Shown: positions 43,551 to 54,252, counted from the first letter of the stretch. The stretch: 64,000 nt of DNA from Mycobacterium sp. (GCF_029961025.1 NZ_JASBVP010000004.1:1-64000), one strand, 5' to 3'. A program made the numbers and translations. Notes: a model not told the origin generated them from the sequence alone.

Positions 43551-44408
43551 TCAGCCGACCGCCGAGCACTCGCCGTGCAGGGTGACGGGGTCTCCGGTGC
43601 GGATCGTGCCTGCCGTGAGCACCTCGAAGTAGGCTCCGGCGCAGGGCAGCGTCGCCGAACCCGACGTCTTCACCCGGTTTTCGGCCATCAGGATGCGCAG
43701 CGCATGCGGAGCTGCCGGCAGCGCCCCATGCTCAAGCGTGGGAACAGCACACCGCGAGGTAGGCTTCAGCGCGCGCAGCCGAATCTCGCCGACCGTCAAC
43801 TCTCTTCCGGCCCAGTCGTTTTCCGCATATGGTGGATATCCGGGCGGGGTCGCGATGACCAGGTTGGGCCGGTAGCGCAACGCTTCCACGCCGGTGCGTT
43901 CCAGGGTGGCCGTCGTGATCGCGTGCAGCGGCGCGAGATCGGTGAATGTGTCGCCCCCCGGGGTGGCTTGGGCTATTTCGACGATGCGGCTGTCAATGTC
44001 GGCGTCGACGCCGCACTCGAGCACTTTCTCCGGGTCGGGCCGCTCCAAAGTCGCCCCCTGGGGTCGGCGGTTCACCAGCCGGACCGACCGCCCCACTACC
44101 CGGGAGAGCAGTTCGTCGATGCCGGGTGAGTCGGCGGTCACCCGGGTGCCGTCGGGCAGCCGGATCACCACCCGACCGGCGTCCCCGCAGGCACTGCACT
44201 GCAGCAACGCACGCCACAGCCGGGGCTGTTTAGCGCTGGCCACCCGCCCGGTCATCGCGTCGATGAGCGCCAGCCGGCGATCGCCCGCGGCGCCGCGCTC
44301 GTCGACGAACACGGCCCTCACGGTCTCACCGAGCATCGACTTCACCGGATATCGGCGCAAACTTTGCACCCACATCTGTGTCGTGGCCCCGGCTCTCATC
44401 GCGACCAT
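43551..44408 (-). CDS. MOSC domain protein
   Basis: A 285-residue protein with the MOSC N-terminal beta barrel (MWVQSLRRYPVKSMLGE) and a MOSC core ending with FEVLTAGTIRTGDPVTL. MOSC proteins handle sulfur or molybdenum-cofactor substrates such as N-hydroxylated compounds; a Cys in SRCAVPTLEHG is at the conserved position. Starts at 44408, 44399 and 44375 are all possible; the frame upstream to 44678 overlaps the ferredoxin gene and is rejected. It is convergent with the RNase H gene and lies behind the ferredoxin, a possible electron donor. Confidence 0.82.
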   Translation of the reverse strand: MVAMRAGATTQMWVQSLRRYPVKSMLGETVRAVFVDERGAAGDRRLALIDAMTGRVASAKQPRLWRALLQCSACGDAGRVVIRLPDGTRVTADSPGIDELLSRVVGRSVRLVNRRPQGATLERPDPEKVLECGVDADIDSRIVEIAQATPGGDTFTDLAPLHAITTATLERTGVEALRYRPNLVIATPPGYPPYAENDWAGRELTVGEIRLRALKPTSRCAVPTLEHGALPAAPHALRILMAENRVKTSGSATLPCAGAYFEVLTAGTIRTGDPVTLHGECSAVG

Positions 44409-44502
44409 CCGTTCCCGGGCATCGTCATCCGCGCCGTCGGCGGACCGCTCACCTAACGTCTTATACCCCACGCGGGTACTGGACCGTGAGACGGGCGCCG
44501 GG

Positions 44503-44709
44503 TCACCCGGGCCTTGGGGATGACAGCGTGATCGCGCCCTCCGGGCAGTTTTGCTCCGCAATGATCGCCTGGCCCTCGAGTTCGCCGGACACGTTGGCCA
44601 CCCGCACCAGCGCGTGGCCGCACTCGTCCGCGTCGAACACTCCCGGTGCCAGGGTGTAGCAGCGCCCGTGTCCGACACAAAGCTCCGGGTTGACGAAGAC
44701 TTCGGTCAT
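44503..44709 (-). CDS. Small ferredoxin, [3Fe-4S]/[4Fe-4S] type
   Basis: A 68-residue ferredoxin of the kind that serves actinobacterial P450s. MTEVFVNPELCVGHGRCYTL shows Cys11 and Cys17, and the third cluster Cys is in EQNCPEGAITL. The middle position of the usual CxxCxxC is His (CVGHGRC), typical of 3Fe-4S types. Starts at 44715 or 44724 are also possible. No P450 gene is adjacent. The MOSC protein gene follows on the same strand. Confidence 0.88.
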   Translation of the reverse strand: MTEVFVNPELCVGHGRCYTLAPGVFDADECGHALVRVANVSGELEGQAIIAEQNCPEGAITLSSPRPG

Positions 44710-44832
44710 GATCATCTCGGTCCCCATCATGTCATGCGATTCCGCATCAAGACGATCTATCCGCCGACAACAGCGCACGGGACCGGGATTCGGTTATCGC
44801 AGGGGAATTTTGCGGCGGCTATGGTGTTAATT

Positions 44833-45244
<412 letters not shown>

Positions 45245-45258
45245 ACCCCACCCCGGGC

Positions 45259-46773
45259 TCATCGCTTCGTTTTGCGGACCGCCTTGGCGAGTTCGTCCAG
45301 CGCATCGCCCAGTTGCCGCCGGCAACTGTCAGCCACGTCGACCTCCTGCTGGTAGAGCAGACCGTACGTGAAGGTGTCCTCGCCGGCGGCGTAGGCGGCC
45401 TCGGCCTGCTCACTGAGGTGTTTCCGGCTCACCACGCTGTCTTGGTAGTCGCCGAGCAACGTCTGGATGGCTCTCGCGCGCTCGGACACCCGCACCGCCC
45501 CCAGCGCCGCTGCGGTGTAGCGCAGTCGCTTGGCGCGTTTCCGGGTTCGGTGCAGTGCCAGGTCGCGATCCTCGCCGGTAGCCCGCGCAGCCGCTGTTGC
45601 GGCCTTTCGCACCCGTTTGTAGGCGGCCCGGATGGCGGCCTGCGGCGGCTCCCCGGCGCGCCCGGACGCCCGGGGCTGCGCCACTATCGCGTCGAGGGCG
45701 TCGAGCAGCCGGAAGTAGCGCTCGGCCCGCATCGCCGCCAATGATCGCCGCAACCCTTCCTGATAGCGGTGCTTGGCGCCATCGACAAGACGTTCCCGGA
45801 CTCGTCCGCGCACCAATTCCGGCGGTAGCCCATCGAGCGCCCGCCGATAACGTTCGCCCAGCACTTCGGCGTCGCGGGCCTGGCCCAGCACCAGGGCCAG
45901 ATCCCGCAGCTCATCGAGGATCGGCGCATCGTCGGACAAGCCGAACTCCGCCGGCGAGGCTTGCAGCAGGCTGCGGAGCCTGCGCAGCGTCACCCGCATC
46001 TGATGCACCGCGTCGGGAGCGTCGGCGCGCACCGCCCGATCCCACACCAGCAGCTGTTCGACTTGCTCGGCCACCGCCCGGTGCACCGGGGCCGCGCCGG
46101 TCGGCGAGCCGTCGCTCGTCGGCATCGGCCCGAGTACCCGCGCGAGCTTGGAGCTGTGACCGGCCGGCGTGGCGCCGGCGGCCAGCAAACGGCTGCTGAG
46201 CTGGTCCAACAACTCGGCGTTAGCAACCGTGTCGGCGCTGGTGAGCTCCACTTCCCACTCCCGCCAGTGCTGCTCGACGGGGGGCTCACCGGTGGCCGCC
46301 ATCGGCCATGCGGTCACGTGGTCATCGGAGAATTCGGCCAGCACGGCATCATCGGCGCCACGCAAGAGCTGGCGCTCACGCCTGGTGGTGATCCGTGCGA
46401 CCGGCCCCAGCGGGCGGTCCCGGACGATCGCGAGCACCACATCGAGCAACTCGCCGGGCACCTGGTGGCGGCCGTCCTCGTCGACCCTATCGAGCGGCGC
46501 GCGAACCTCGGTGCGGGCATCGGGTCCGGCCGGCAACTTCAGATGCCAGCCCGCGTCGGAGCCACCGGTGCGCCGGCGCAGGGTAATCCGTTGAGACGCC
46601 AGGTCCCGCTCCGGCGTGTCGAAGTACACGGCATCCAGCTCTTGCGCGGGCGGCTTCTCCACCCGGACCACCGCAGTCGCCCCGTCGAACGACGGCGCCG
46701 GCGCCGACTCCGCGACATCGAACTTTCGCTCCACCTCCAGGTAGCCCGGGGTTCCTGGGGCTTCGACAGGCAT
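45259..46773 (-). CDS. CYTH-CHAD domain protein (Rv2226-like)
   Basis: A 504-residue protein. The N-terminal CYTH domain (to about 200) starts with Y-L-E-V-E-R-K, the ExExK motif for metal and triphosphate binding. The C-terminal CHAD domain (about 240-500) is helical and His/Arg-rich: VHQMRVTLRRLRSLL and HRTRKRAKRLRYTAAAL are the two CHAD hallmarks that bind polyphosphate. A role in polyphosphate or triphosphate hydrolysis is likely. ATG 46773 is chosen because GGAGG lies 6 bases upstream, not the in-frame start at 46878. Confidence 0.93.
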   Translation of the reverse strand: MPVEAPGTPGYLEVERKFDVAESAPAPSFDGATAVVRVEKPPAQELDAVYFDTPERDLASQRITLRRRTGGSDAGWHLKLPAGPDARTEVRAPLDRVDEDGRHQVPGELLDVVLAIVRDRPLGPVARITTRRERQLLRGADDAVLAEFSDDHVTAWPMAATGEPPVEQHWREWEVELTSADTVANAELLDQLSSRLLAAGATPAGHSSKLARVLGPMPTSDGSPTGAAPVHRAVAEQVEQLLVWDRAVRADAPDAVHQMRVTLRRLRSLLQASPAEFGLSDDAPILDELRDLALVLGQARDAEVLGERYRRALDGLPPELVRGRVRERLVDGAKHRYQEGLRRSLAAMRAERYFRLLDALDAIVAQPRASGRAGEPPQAAIRAAYKRVRKAATAAARATGEDRDLALHRTRKRAKRLRYTAAALGAVRVSERARAIQTLLGDYQDSVVSRKHLSEQAEAAYAAGEDTFTYGLLYQQEVDVADSCRRQLGDALDELAKAVRKTKR

Positions 46774-46896
46774 TGGTGCCTCCGGTAGGTGCGGGGCCGC
46801 GACGGTGAACCCAGCCTGCCATACCGGATTGCCGCGTGGGTCGGTAACGAACGCGGAAAGGTTCGCACGGCACAGCATCCGGAGCGGGCGTCGAGC

Positions 46897-48021
46897 TCAC
46901 CAGTGAAAGGCGCGGTCAAGGGTCAAGGTCTTCTCAGCTTTGGCGTACCAGCCCTGCGGGGCATACTGACTGGTGTGCAAATAGCACTGCACCCGCACGT
47001 GGCGGCTGCCCGGGGTGAAGGTCAGCAGCCGACTCATGGGCACCGTGGTGAGGGGCATGTGATAGCGGCTTAACGCGGAGAAGTTGAGGAACCAGGTACC
47101 CCAACGGCGTTCGATGTGGGTTTTGCCGCCGAAGGAATCGTCGGGATTGGTGTGGGTGTGGCCGGCGAGCCACATCTGCACCCGACCGGGGCGGGCCGCC
47201 AGGAACTTCTCGAAGGCGCCCGAATCCGGCTTACTGTCAACCCAGTACAGATACGATGCCCCCTGGGGGGTGCCCTGGGCGTAGGGGCGGTGGTAGTGCT
47301 CCACCCAGTCTCCGGCCGCATTCTTACGCACACCTTCCCACTCGCCGGAGGCCACGGTGGTGTCTTTCAAGACGTAGTGATGCACTGAGACAATGATGGA
47401 CCCGGGATTGGCCGCGACCATCTCGGTGAACCACCTGAACGTCTCTCCGCTGACGACACCGCCGGGATTCCCTCCAAGGGGCCCCCGGCCGATCGACTGG
47501 GTGGGCTCGTTGCGGTCACTCATCATGAGAAACAGCAGATTGCCGACACGGAACGAATACCGCGCCCAGGTCCCCTCGACGGGATACCGGCGTGCCGCGG
47601 GGTGAACACCGGAGAACTCTGTGTGCTCGCCGAACGGGTCAATCCATTTTTGCCACCACCATGCCTCTGGCTCCGAAAGGCCGCTACGGTCATGGTTTCC
47701 GCACACGCTGTAGACATCCTCACGCCGGTGAGTCTGCAGCGCGGAGAATTGCCGGCGCACTTCCAGCCCTTCGGCATCATCGGGCAGGCTGTAGTGAGCG
47801 CCCGACATGTCACCCACGTCGATGGCGATGTCCCACGAGTAAGGCGGGCCGCCCTCGGAACCGCCGAATTCCGATTGCGAAATTGCTTCGGCGAGGCTGT
47901 TTCTGCCAAACCGCTTATCCGTCCCGACATGAGCATCGCCAAATGCCCAGAGACGAAATTGCCCAGTTTCACGATCATCTGCCACTGCGCCGGGAACCCC
48001 TTTGCGTTTGCCCGATGTCAT
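46897..48021 (-). CDS. Metallophosphoesterase family protein
   Basis: A 374-residue calcineurin-like phosphoesterase. The metal ligands appear in order: FGDAHVG, DVGDMSG, CGNHDRSGL, VHHYV and GHTHTNPDDS. There is no signal peptide from ATG 48021; the in-frame extension to 48129 is Arg-rich and not convincing. The substrate is unknown. It is the first of three genes (with ZIP and cysH) that I do not expect between the Rv2226 and panB equivalents, so this stretch is an insertion or rearrangement relative to M. tuberculosis. Confidence 0.85.
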   Translation of the reverse strand: MTSGKRKGVPGAVADDRETGQFRLWAFGDAHVGTDKRFGRNSLAEAISQSEFGGSEGGPPYSWDIAIDVGDMSGAHYSLPDDAEGLEVRRQFSALQTHRREDVYSVCGNHDRSGLSEPEAWWWQKWIDPFGEHTEFSGVHPAARRYPVEGTWARYSFRVGNLLFLMMSDRNEPTQSIGRGPLGGNPGGVVSGETFRWFTEMVAANPGSIIVSVHHYVLKDTTVASGEWEGVRKNAAGDWVEHYHRPYAQGTPQGASYLYWVDSKPDSGAFEKFLAARPGRVQMWLAGHTHTNPDDSFGGKTHIERRWGTWFLNFSALSRYHMPLTTVPMSRLLTFTPGSRHVRVQCYLHTSQYAPQGWYAKAEKTLTLDRAFHW

Positions 48022-48138
48022 GAATCTAGCGCGCCGAATCCCTATGGGCGAGCAGCATGTTCGACACGACTGGCGCAGTGGTGCGCTTAACCTGGGTCTC
48101 GCTCCTGGGGGCACTCGTCGGCGGATCAACGGAAAAGA

Positions 48139-48864
48139 TCACGCCGGCAGCAGTCCGGTGATCAGGAGGATCAGCAGCGCCCCGGCGGCGGTGAGTGCCA
48201 GCCGGGGCACCGACGATGCGCGATGGGCGGCCGGTAGCAGTTCGCTGGTGCCGATCATCAGAAAGACGCCGGCGAAGATCGCCAAAGCGACGCTATACGC
48301 GTGCGAGGTGAGAGGGACGGTCGCGCCGGCAAGAGCCCCGATTTCAGGGGCAACCGCGTCGATCACCAGCCATCGGCGCGCACGGGAAACCTCACCGCCT
48401 TGGGAGAGGACGAAGACGACGGCGTTAATCCCATCGGCGAAATCATGGCCGACAACCGCGATCAGCAGGAAAGCTCCCACGTGGGGGGAGATCGCGAACC
48501 CGGCGCCGATCCCGAAACCATCGAACAGGCTGTGCACCGATAACGCCAGCGCCTGCAATGCGCCCACGGACCGGCGGTCGAATGCGCGATCAGGGTCGTC
48601 GTGGTGGTGCAGCACGAGGAGCCGGCTGAGCATGAGGAAACCCAGGAACCCCGCGCCCATGGCCACTCCCACGGTGCGCCCCGCCGCCGCGCCCAGCCGG
48701 TCAACGGCCTCAGGCCCGAGATCGAATAACGCCACTCCCAACAACACCCCGCCGGTGAACGCCATCACCCCGGGAAGACGGGCGCGCAGCCGCAACCCGA
48801 GCAGCCCCCCGAGGAGGGTGGCCGCCACGGTGAACAACGCCCACGCCGGACCTGCCCCGGTCAC
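48139..48864 (-). CDS. ZIP-family metal transporter
   Basis: A 241-residue membrane protein with seven to eight hydrophobic segments. The two transport motifs are visible: HSLFDGFGIGAGF and GHDFADGIN, giving the binuclear metal site. The His-rich cytosolic loop LHHHDDPD lies between helices 3 and 4, as in ZIP proteins that import zinc or related divalent metals. No metal regulator binding site was recognised upstream. Confidence 0.85.
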   Translation of the reverse strand: MTGAGPAWALFTVAATLLGGLLGLRLRARLPGVMAFTGGVLLGVALFDLGPEAVDRLGAAAGRTVGVAMGAGFLGFLMLSRLLVLHHHDDPDRAFDRRSVGALQALALSVHSLFDGFGIGAGFAISPHVGAFLLIAVVGHDFADGINAVVFVLSQGGEVSRARRWLVIDAVAPEIGALAGATVPLTSHAYSVALAIFAGVFLMIGTSELLPAAHRASSVPRLALTAAGALLILLITGLLPA

Positions 48865-48984
48865 CGCGGGCTTCCGATGCCCATGGACAGCAGGATAGGG
48901 TGCGTCCAGGTGGCGGGGACGCGCCCGCGCCGCTGAGGCCCCGCAGGGGCGTTTAGGCCTCGCCTAAGCCACGCCTAAGCCCGC

Positions 48985-49680
48985 TCAGGGTTGGACGTGA
49001 ATGCCGCACTCGGTCTTGGCGAACCCAGGCCAGCGCCCACTGCGCTTGTCGGCGCCCTCGGCCGGCTTCGCCGTCATCGGGGCGCAGCCGATGGACGTGT
49101 AGCCCTCGTCGATCAGGGGATTGACCAGCACGTGGTTTTCGCTGATGTAGTCGGCCATATCCTGGTCGGACCACGCTGCTAGCGGGTTGACCTTCACCAG
49201 CTTGAACTTTTCATCGAAGCTGATCAGGGGGGCGTTGGCGCGGGTGGGCGCGTCGACGCGACGGATCCCGGTCACCCACGCCGAGAAATCGCGCAGCGTT
49301 TTTTCCAGCGGGACGACCTTGCGCAGCCGGCAACACTCGTCAGGGTTGGTGTAGCACAGGCTTGTTCCCAGCTCGAGCACCCAGGGTTCGGGGTGCAGGG
49401 TGATCAACCTGATGTCATAGGTGGCTTCCACCGCGTCGCGCATGCCGAGGGTTTCCGGGAATTCGTTGCCGGTGTCGATGTAGAGCACCTGAACGCCGGG
49501 CCGAACTTTTGCCGCCAGGTCCACCAGCACCGCGTCCTGCATGTTGCAGGCCACCACGTACTTGTCGCCGAAGGTGTTGTCGGTCCAGCGCAACAGCTCG
49601 ACGGCGTCGGCGCCTTCCAGGTCCGCCGCCGCATGCGCCGCCAGCTCACGCAGCTGCGTTTCGGTAAACGTTTCGCTCAT
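48985..49680 (-). CDS. cysH: Adenosine 5'-phosphosulfate reductase CysH
   Basis: A 231-residue assimilatory sulfonucleotide reductase. CCRLRK and GCAPMT plus TECGIH supply the [4Fe-4S] cysteines and the catalytic Cys of the APS-type enzyme; LYIDTGNEFPET is the nucleotide-binding part. It reduces APS to sulfite with thioredoxin. ATG 49680 is chosen over 49686 because GGGAG is 7 bases before it and only 1 base before the other. In M. tuberculosis cysH stands beside sirA at another locus (Rv2392). No sirA or cysND is seen here. Confidence 0.95.
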   Translation of the reverse strand: MSETFTETQLRELAAHAAADLEGADAVELLRWTDNTFGDKYVVACNMQDAVLVDLAAKVRPGVQVLYIDTGNEFPETLGMRDAVEATYDIRLITLHPEPWVLELGTSLCYTNPDECCRLRKVVPLEKTLRDFSAWVTGIRRVDAPTRANAPLISFDEKFKLVKVNPLAAWSDQDMADYISENHVLVNPLIDEGYTSIGCAPMTAKPAEGADKRSGRWPGFAKTECGIHVQP

Positions 49681-49854
49681 CGGCATGCTCCCATCGTCGC
49701 CGCGTCTCTCACCAGCCCACGGTACCGCCCCGATGGAACCGGAGGGCTACGGTGAACTCGAACCGATAGCCAACGTTACCCAAACCGGTGGCCGACGCAG
49801 GGAATCCCGACGTCGACGGCAAAGCATCGGTGGCACAGGAACTCTCATGCGGCT

Positions 49855-50709
49855 TTAGAAGCTGTGCTCCTCGGCAGGGAAAATCCCGCCCGCCACTTCC
49901 TGCGCGTAGCGGATTGCCGCACGGCGCAATTCGCCGCCGATATCGGCGAATTGCTTGACAAAGCGTGCCGTCTTACCGCTGGTGAGCCCCGCCATATCCT
50001 GCCACACCAGAACCTGCGCGTCGCAGTTCGGCCCGGCCCCGATGCCGATCGTCGGGATGGTCAGCTTGCCGGTGATAAGGGTCGCCAGTTCCGCCGGCAC
50101 CATCTCCATGACGACCGCAAACGCACCGGCCTCGGCGGCGGTTATGGCGTCGGTGATGGTCCGCTCAGCGGCGTCGCCGCGCCCCTGCACCCGAAAGCCG
50201 CCCAAGGCGTTGACGCTTTGCGGGGTGAAGCCGATGTGCGCCATCACCGGGATACCGGCCGCGGTCAGGCATGCGATCTGCTCGGCGACCCGCACACCGC
50301 CCTCCAGCTTGATCGCGTGCGCGCCGGCCTCCTTCAGGAAACGGGTGGCCGACGCCAGCGCGGCGGCGGGCCCGGCCTCATAGCTGCCGAACGGCAGGTC
50401 GGCGACCACCAGCGCGTGCCGGGCGCCCCGCGCCACGCCGCGTACCAGCGGGATCAACTCGTCGATCGAGACCGGCACGGTGGTGTCGTAGCCGTAGACG
50501 ACGTTGGCGGCGGAGTCACCGACCAGCAGCACCGGAATCCCGGCGTCGTCAAAGATCCGCGCGGTGGAGTAGTCATAGGCGGTCAGCATGGCCCACTTGC
50601 GGCCCTCCGCTTTCATCTGCTGCAAGTGGTGGACGCGGATTTTGGCCCGGGGGGGCTCGCCGGCACCTGCCCGGGACGGCTGCGCCCGGTAAACAGCGTG
50701 TTCAGACAT
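49855..50709 (-). CDS. panB: Ketopantoate hydroxymethyltransferase
   Basis: A 284-residue TIM-barrel enzyme that makes ketopantoate from ketoisovalerate and methylene-THF, the first committed step to pantothenate and CoA. Key residues lie in [20 protein letters not shown] (metal Asp), [10 protein letters not shown] and [10 protein letters not shown] (catalytic Glu). Start [10 protein letters not shown] at 50709 is chosen by comparison with M. tuberculosis PanB (281); TAGGGAC is 6-7 bases upstream. ATG 50712 is adjacent. The long in-frame extension to 50931 is read-through into the divergent promoter region. Confidence 0.96.
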   Translation of the reverse strand: MSEHAVYRAQPSRAGAGEPPRAKIRVHHLQQMKAEGRKWAMLTAYDYSTARIFDDAGIPVLLVGDSAANVVYGYDTTVPVSIDELIPLVRGVARGARHALVVADLPFGSYEAGPAAALASATRFLKEAGAHAIKLEGGVRVAEQIACLTAAGIPVMAHIGFTPQSVNALGGFRVQGRGDAAERTITDAITAAEAGAFAVVMEMVPAELATLITGKLTIPTIGIGAGPNCDAQVLVWQDMAGLTSGKTARFVKQFADIGGELRRAAIRYAQEVAGGIFPAEEHSF

Positions 50710-50929
50710 CATTGTCCCTACCGATATTCGGCTCGGTCCTCGTGGCCCCACGGGGTCCCCGGGTCCGTCTAACCCTGTCAGTCTGCCAAATGCGCGGCCG
50801 CCGTCATACCGTCGGGTGCAGTGGACTTGCTCACAGCGCCTGATGCGTCGCCGCCGGCCACCGCGACAACGCCGGGCGGCTGCGGCCGCTTCCCGAGCTT
50901 TGACCGCGCTCATGGCAGCATAGGGTGCC

Positions 50930-52498
50930 ATGGGCCTGGCTTACCGCAACACGATCACGCGTGCCGCGCCGGTTTGGCTGCTCGTTGCCGTGATCACCGC
51001 CACGATGTTGCTGGTGGCGAGTTGCACCCGCGTGGTCGGTGGGCGGGCGACGCTGGCCAACCCGAAGATCGGAAGGCCGGTGGAGTGGGGACTGTGCCGG
51101 GTCACCGGGGGGACCTCGGTCAAGCTTCCGGCGGGCGCACAGTGCGGCAAGGTCGCCGTGCCCGTCGACTACAACCATCCCGATAGCACCACCGCGGCCC
51201 TGATGATGATCCGCTTTCCGGCGACGGGCAAGAAGATCGGATCGCTGGTCATCAACCCCGGCGGCCCGGGGGAGTCGGGCACCGACGCCGCGGTGAACAT
51301 TGTGCAGACGCTGCCGCCGCGAGTGCGTGAACGCTTCGACCTGGTCGGGTTCGACCCGCGCGGGGTGGCGTCCTCACGGCCCGCCATTTGGTGTAACACC
51401 GACGCCGAAAACGACAAGCTGCGCTCCGAACCGGACGTCGACTATACCCCCGGGGGGGTGGCGCACATCGAGGACGAGACCAAAGCGTATGTCGCGCGCT
51501 GCGTGAAGAAGATGGGCAAGAAGTTCTTGGCGAACGTCGGGACGGTCAACGTCGCCCGGGATCTCGACGCCATCCGGGCCGCACTGGGCGACGACAAACT
51601 GACCTACCTCGGCTACTCCTACGGCACGCGGATCGGCTCGGCCTACGCCGAGGCCTACCCGAAGAACGTCCGGGCGATGATCCTCGACGGTGCCGTGGAC
51701 CCCAACGTCAGCCCCATCGAGGCTGAGTTGCGTCAGGCCAAGGGTTTCCAGGATGCGTTCAACGACTACGCCGCCGACTGCGCGAAGACCCCAACCTGCC
51801 CGTTAGGCACCGACCCGGCGAAATCCGTTCAGGTTTACCACAGCCTGGTTGACCCGCTGGTCGATCCGGCCCACCCGAACATCGGGCGGCCGGCGCACAC
51901 CAAGGACCCGCGCGGGCTGAGCTACAGCGACGCCATCGTGGGCACCATCATGGCGCTGTACTCACCGACGCTGTGGCACTACCTGACCGACGGCCTGACC
52001 GAGTTGCACGCCGACCGCGGCGATACCTTGCTCGCGCTGGCCGACATGTATTGGCAACGCGGCCCACACGGTCACTACACCAACGCCACCGACGCGCGCA
52101 CGGCGATCAACTGCGTTGATCAGCCCCCGGTCAAAGACCGGGCCAAGGTGATCGAGGAGGACCGCCGCTCCCGCGAAATCGCCCCGTTCATGAGCTACGG
52201 GAAGTTCACCGGGGACGCGCCGTTGGGCACCTGCGCCTTCTGGCCGGTGCCGCCGACCAGTCGGCCGCACGTCATTTCCGCACCCGGCCTGGCACCCACG
52301 CTGGTGGTATCCACCACCCAAGATCCGGCCACCCCCTACCAGGCGGGGGTGGATCTCGCGAAGCAGCTCAGGGGCGCGTTGTTGACCTTCGAGGGCACCC
52401 AGCACACGGTGGTCTTTCAGGGCAACGGTTGCGTCGACGACTACGCGACGGCGTATCTGATCGACGGCACCGTGCCGCCGCCGGGCGCAAAGTGCTGA
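50930..52498 (+). CDS. hip1: Cell-envelope serine protease Hip1/CaeA
   Basis: A 522-residue alpha/beta-hydrolase protease. The signal peptide ends with a lipobox, V-A-S-C32, so the protein is a probable lipoprotein. The catalytic triad is Ser230 in [14 protein letters not shown], Asp in [11 protein letters not shown] and His in [11 protein letters not shown]. tuberculosis Hip1 (Rv2224c, 520) cleaves GroEL2 and modulates host inflammation. Two Cys pairs stabilise the fold. The neighbour on the plus strand is a paralogue with the same layout. It is divergent from panB. Confidence 0.94.
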   Translation: MGLAYRNTITRAAPVWLLVAVITATMLLVASCTRVVGGRATLANPKIGRPVEWGLCRVTGGTSVKLPAGAQCGKVAVPVDYNHPDSTTAALMMIRFPATGKKIGSLVINPGGPGESGTDAAVNIVQTLPPRVRERFDLVGFDPRGVASSRPAIWCNTDAENDKLRSEPDVDYTPGGVAHIEDETKAYVARCVKKMGKKFLANVGTVNVARDLDAIRAALGDDKLTYLGYSYGTRIGSAYAEAYPKNVRAMILDGAVDPNVSPIEAELRQAKGFQDAFNDYAADCAKTPTCPLGTDPAKSVQVYHSLVDPLVDPAHPNIGRPAHTKDPRGLSYSDAIVGTIMALYSPTLWHYLTDGLTELHADRGDTLLALADMYWQRGPHGHYTNATDARTAINCVDQPPVKDRAKVIEEDRRSREIAPFMSYGKFTGDAPLGTCAFWPVPPTSRPHVISAPGLAPTLVVSTTQDPATPYQAGVDLAKQLRGALLTFEGTQHTVVFQGNGCVDDYATAYLIDGTVPPPGAKC

Positions 52499-52556
52499 AT
52501 CAGCGATCTAGCTGTGACCTTTGGCGGTCAGCACAACCGGGGCCACGCATGCGACG

Positions 52557-54194
52557 ATGAAACGCATGTGGCGGCTGAGGCAATTGAGTTCGGTGTTGCT
52601 TTCGGTGGGGCTGCTCTCGGTCGGGCCGGCGATGACCGTGCCGGTGACCGTGAACCCGCCGCGGGCCGGCGCCACCGGGGAGTCCGGCCCCGGCCAGCCC
52701 CCCGGTCCTGTGATGCCGCCGACGACCGGGGTGCGGCGGCTGGACTGGGCCGACTGCACGCGGTTTCTCCTCGACACCCCCGACATTCCCGACGCCCGGT
52801 GCGCTACGGTTCCGGTCCCGGTCGACTACGACAACCCCGACGGGGCACACGCCGAACTCGCGCTGATCCGGATTCCGGCGACCGGCCCCCGGATCGGGTC
52901 GCTGCTGATCAATCCGGGGGGGCCCGGGGCCTCCGCCGTCGACACCGTCGCCGCGATGGCCGCCGACCTGACGGACACCGAGATCACCCGCCACTTCGAT
53001 CTGGTCGGATTCGATCCGAGGGGGGTCGGCCATTCCACCCCGGAGCTGCGGTGCCGCACCGATGCCGAGTTCGACGCCTATCGGCGGGAACCGCTGGTGG
53101 ACTATAGCCCGGCCGGGGTCGCGCATATCGAGCAGCTCTACCGGCAGCTGGCCCGACGGTGTGCCGAGCGGATGGGGCCGGGCTTTTTGAGGAACATCGG
53201 CACCGCTTCGGTGGTGCGTGACATGGAGGTGATCCGCCAAGCGCTCGGCGACGAGCAGCTCAACTACCTCGGCTACAGTTACGGCACCGCGTTGGGCACC
53301 GCCTACGTCGAGCGGTTCCCCGATCATGTGCGCGCGATGGTGCTCGACGGTGCGATCGACCCGAGTGTGGACCCGGTACAACAGAACATTGACCAGATGG
53401 CGGGGTTTCAGACCGCGTTCAACGACTATGCCGCCGACTGCGCCCGCTCGCCGCAGTGCCCGTTGGGCACCGACCCCGCCAAGGCCGTCGACGCCTATCA
53501 CCGGCTGGTCGATCCGCTGGTTGACAAGCCGGGTAAAACCTCGGATCCACGCGGGCTGAGCTATGCCGATGCCACCACCGGCACCATCAATGCGCTTTAC
53601 ACCCCGCGGTTTTGGAAGTACCTGACTCGCGGCCTGCAGGGGTTGCAGCGCGGCACCGACGCCGATGACCTGCTGTTGCTCGCCGACGACTACCAAGGTC
53701 GCGACGCGCACGGTCACTACAGCAACGGGCAGGACGCGTTCAACGCGATCCGCTGCGTCGACGCGCCCGCACCGCCGGACGCAGCCGCATGGGTGGCCGC
53801 CGACCGCCGGATCCGCCAGGTCGCACCGTTTTTGAGCTATGGGCTGTTCACCGGATCCGCACCCCGCGACCTGTGCGCGTTGTGGCCGGTGCCGGCGACG
53901 TCGGCACCTCATCGCGCGGCACCGGTCGCGGCGGCCTGCGGGGGTGCCGCCCGCGCCGCTGCGCAGCGGCCGGCGTCGCGGTGCGTGCCCAAGGTTGTCG
54001 TGGTCTCCACCACCCACGATCCCGCAACCCCGTATCAGGCCGGGGTAAGCCTGGCTCGTCAGCTGGGCGCGCCGCTGATCACCCACGACGGCACCCGGCA
54101 CACCGCCGTGTTCACCGGCGTCCGCTGTGTCGACGCCGCGGTGGTGCGCTACCTCGTCGACGGGGTGCCACCGCCGGATGACTCACGGTGCTAG
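52557..54194 (+). CDS. Exported serine protease, Hip1 paralogue (Rv2223c-like)
   Basis: A 545-residue homologue of the preceding protein, sharing [22 protein letters not shown] and [14 protein letters not shown] (nucleophile Ser), with Asp in STTHDPATPYQ and His in DGTRHTAVF. The signal peptide (about 35 residues) has no lipobox Cys, so it is likely secreted rather than lipid-anchored. It carries an Ala/Arg-rich insertion (around HRAAPVAAACGGAARAAAQR) with an extra Cys pair that Hip1 lacks. The start is MKRMWRLRQ at 52557, or ATG 52566. It is probably a tandem duplicate of hip1. Confidence 0.9.
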   Translation: MKRMWRLRQLSSVLLSVGLLSVGPAMTVPVTVNPPRAGATGESGPGQPPGPVMPPTTGVRRLDWADCTRFLLDTPDIPDARCATVPVPVDYDNPDGAHAELALIRIPATGPRIGSLLINPGGPGASAVDTVAAMAADLTDTEITRHFDLVGFDPRGVGHSTPELRCRTDAEFDAYRREPLVDYSPAGVAHIEQLYRQLARRCAERMGPGFLRNIGTASVVRDMEVIRQALGDEQLNYLGYSYGTALGTAYVERFPDHVRAMVLDGAIDPSVDPVQQNIDQMAGFQTAFNDYAADCARSPQCPLGTDPAKAVDAYHRLVDPLVDKPGKTSDPRGLSYADATTGTINALYTPRFWKYLTRGLQGLQRGTDADDLLLLADDYQGRDAHGHYSNGQDAFNAIRCVDAPAPPDAAAWVAADRRIRQVAPFLSYGLFTGSAPRDLCALWPVPATSAPHRAAPVAAACGGAARAAAQRPASRCVPKVVVVSTTHDPATPYQAGVSLARQLGAPLITHDGTRHTAVFTGVRCVDAAVVRYLVDGVPPPDDSRC

Positions 54195-54252
54195 CCCGTC
54201 GTGCGTGACCGCGGTAACACTCGCTTAACAGCAAGCGCATACTGTTCGGGTT

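Noticed and set aside
52500-54101. A 533-residue minus-strand frame opposite the Hip1 paralogue
   Set aside because: Antisense shadow with low-complexity Arg/Gly/His content and no motif.
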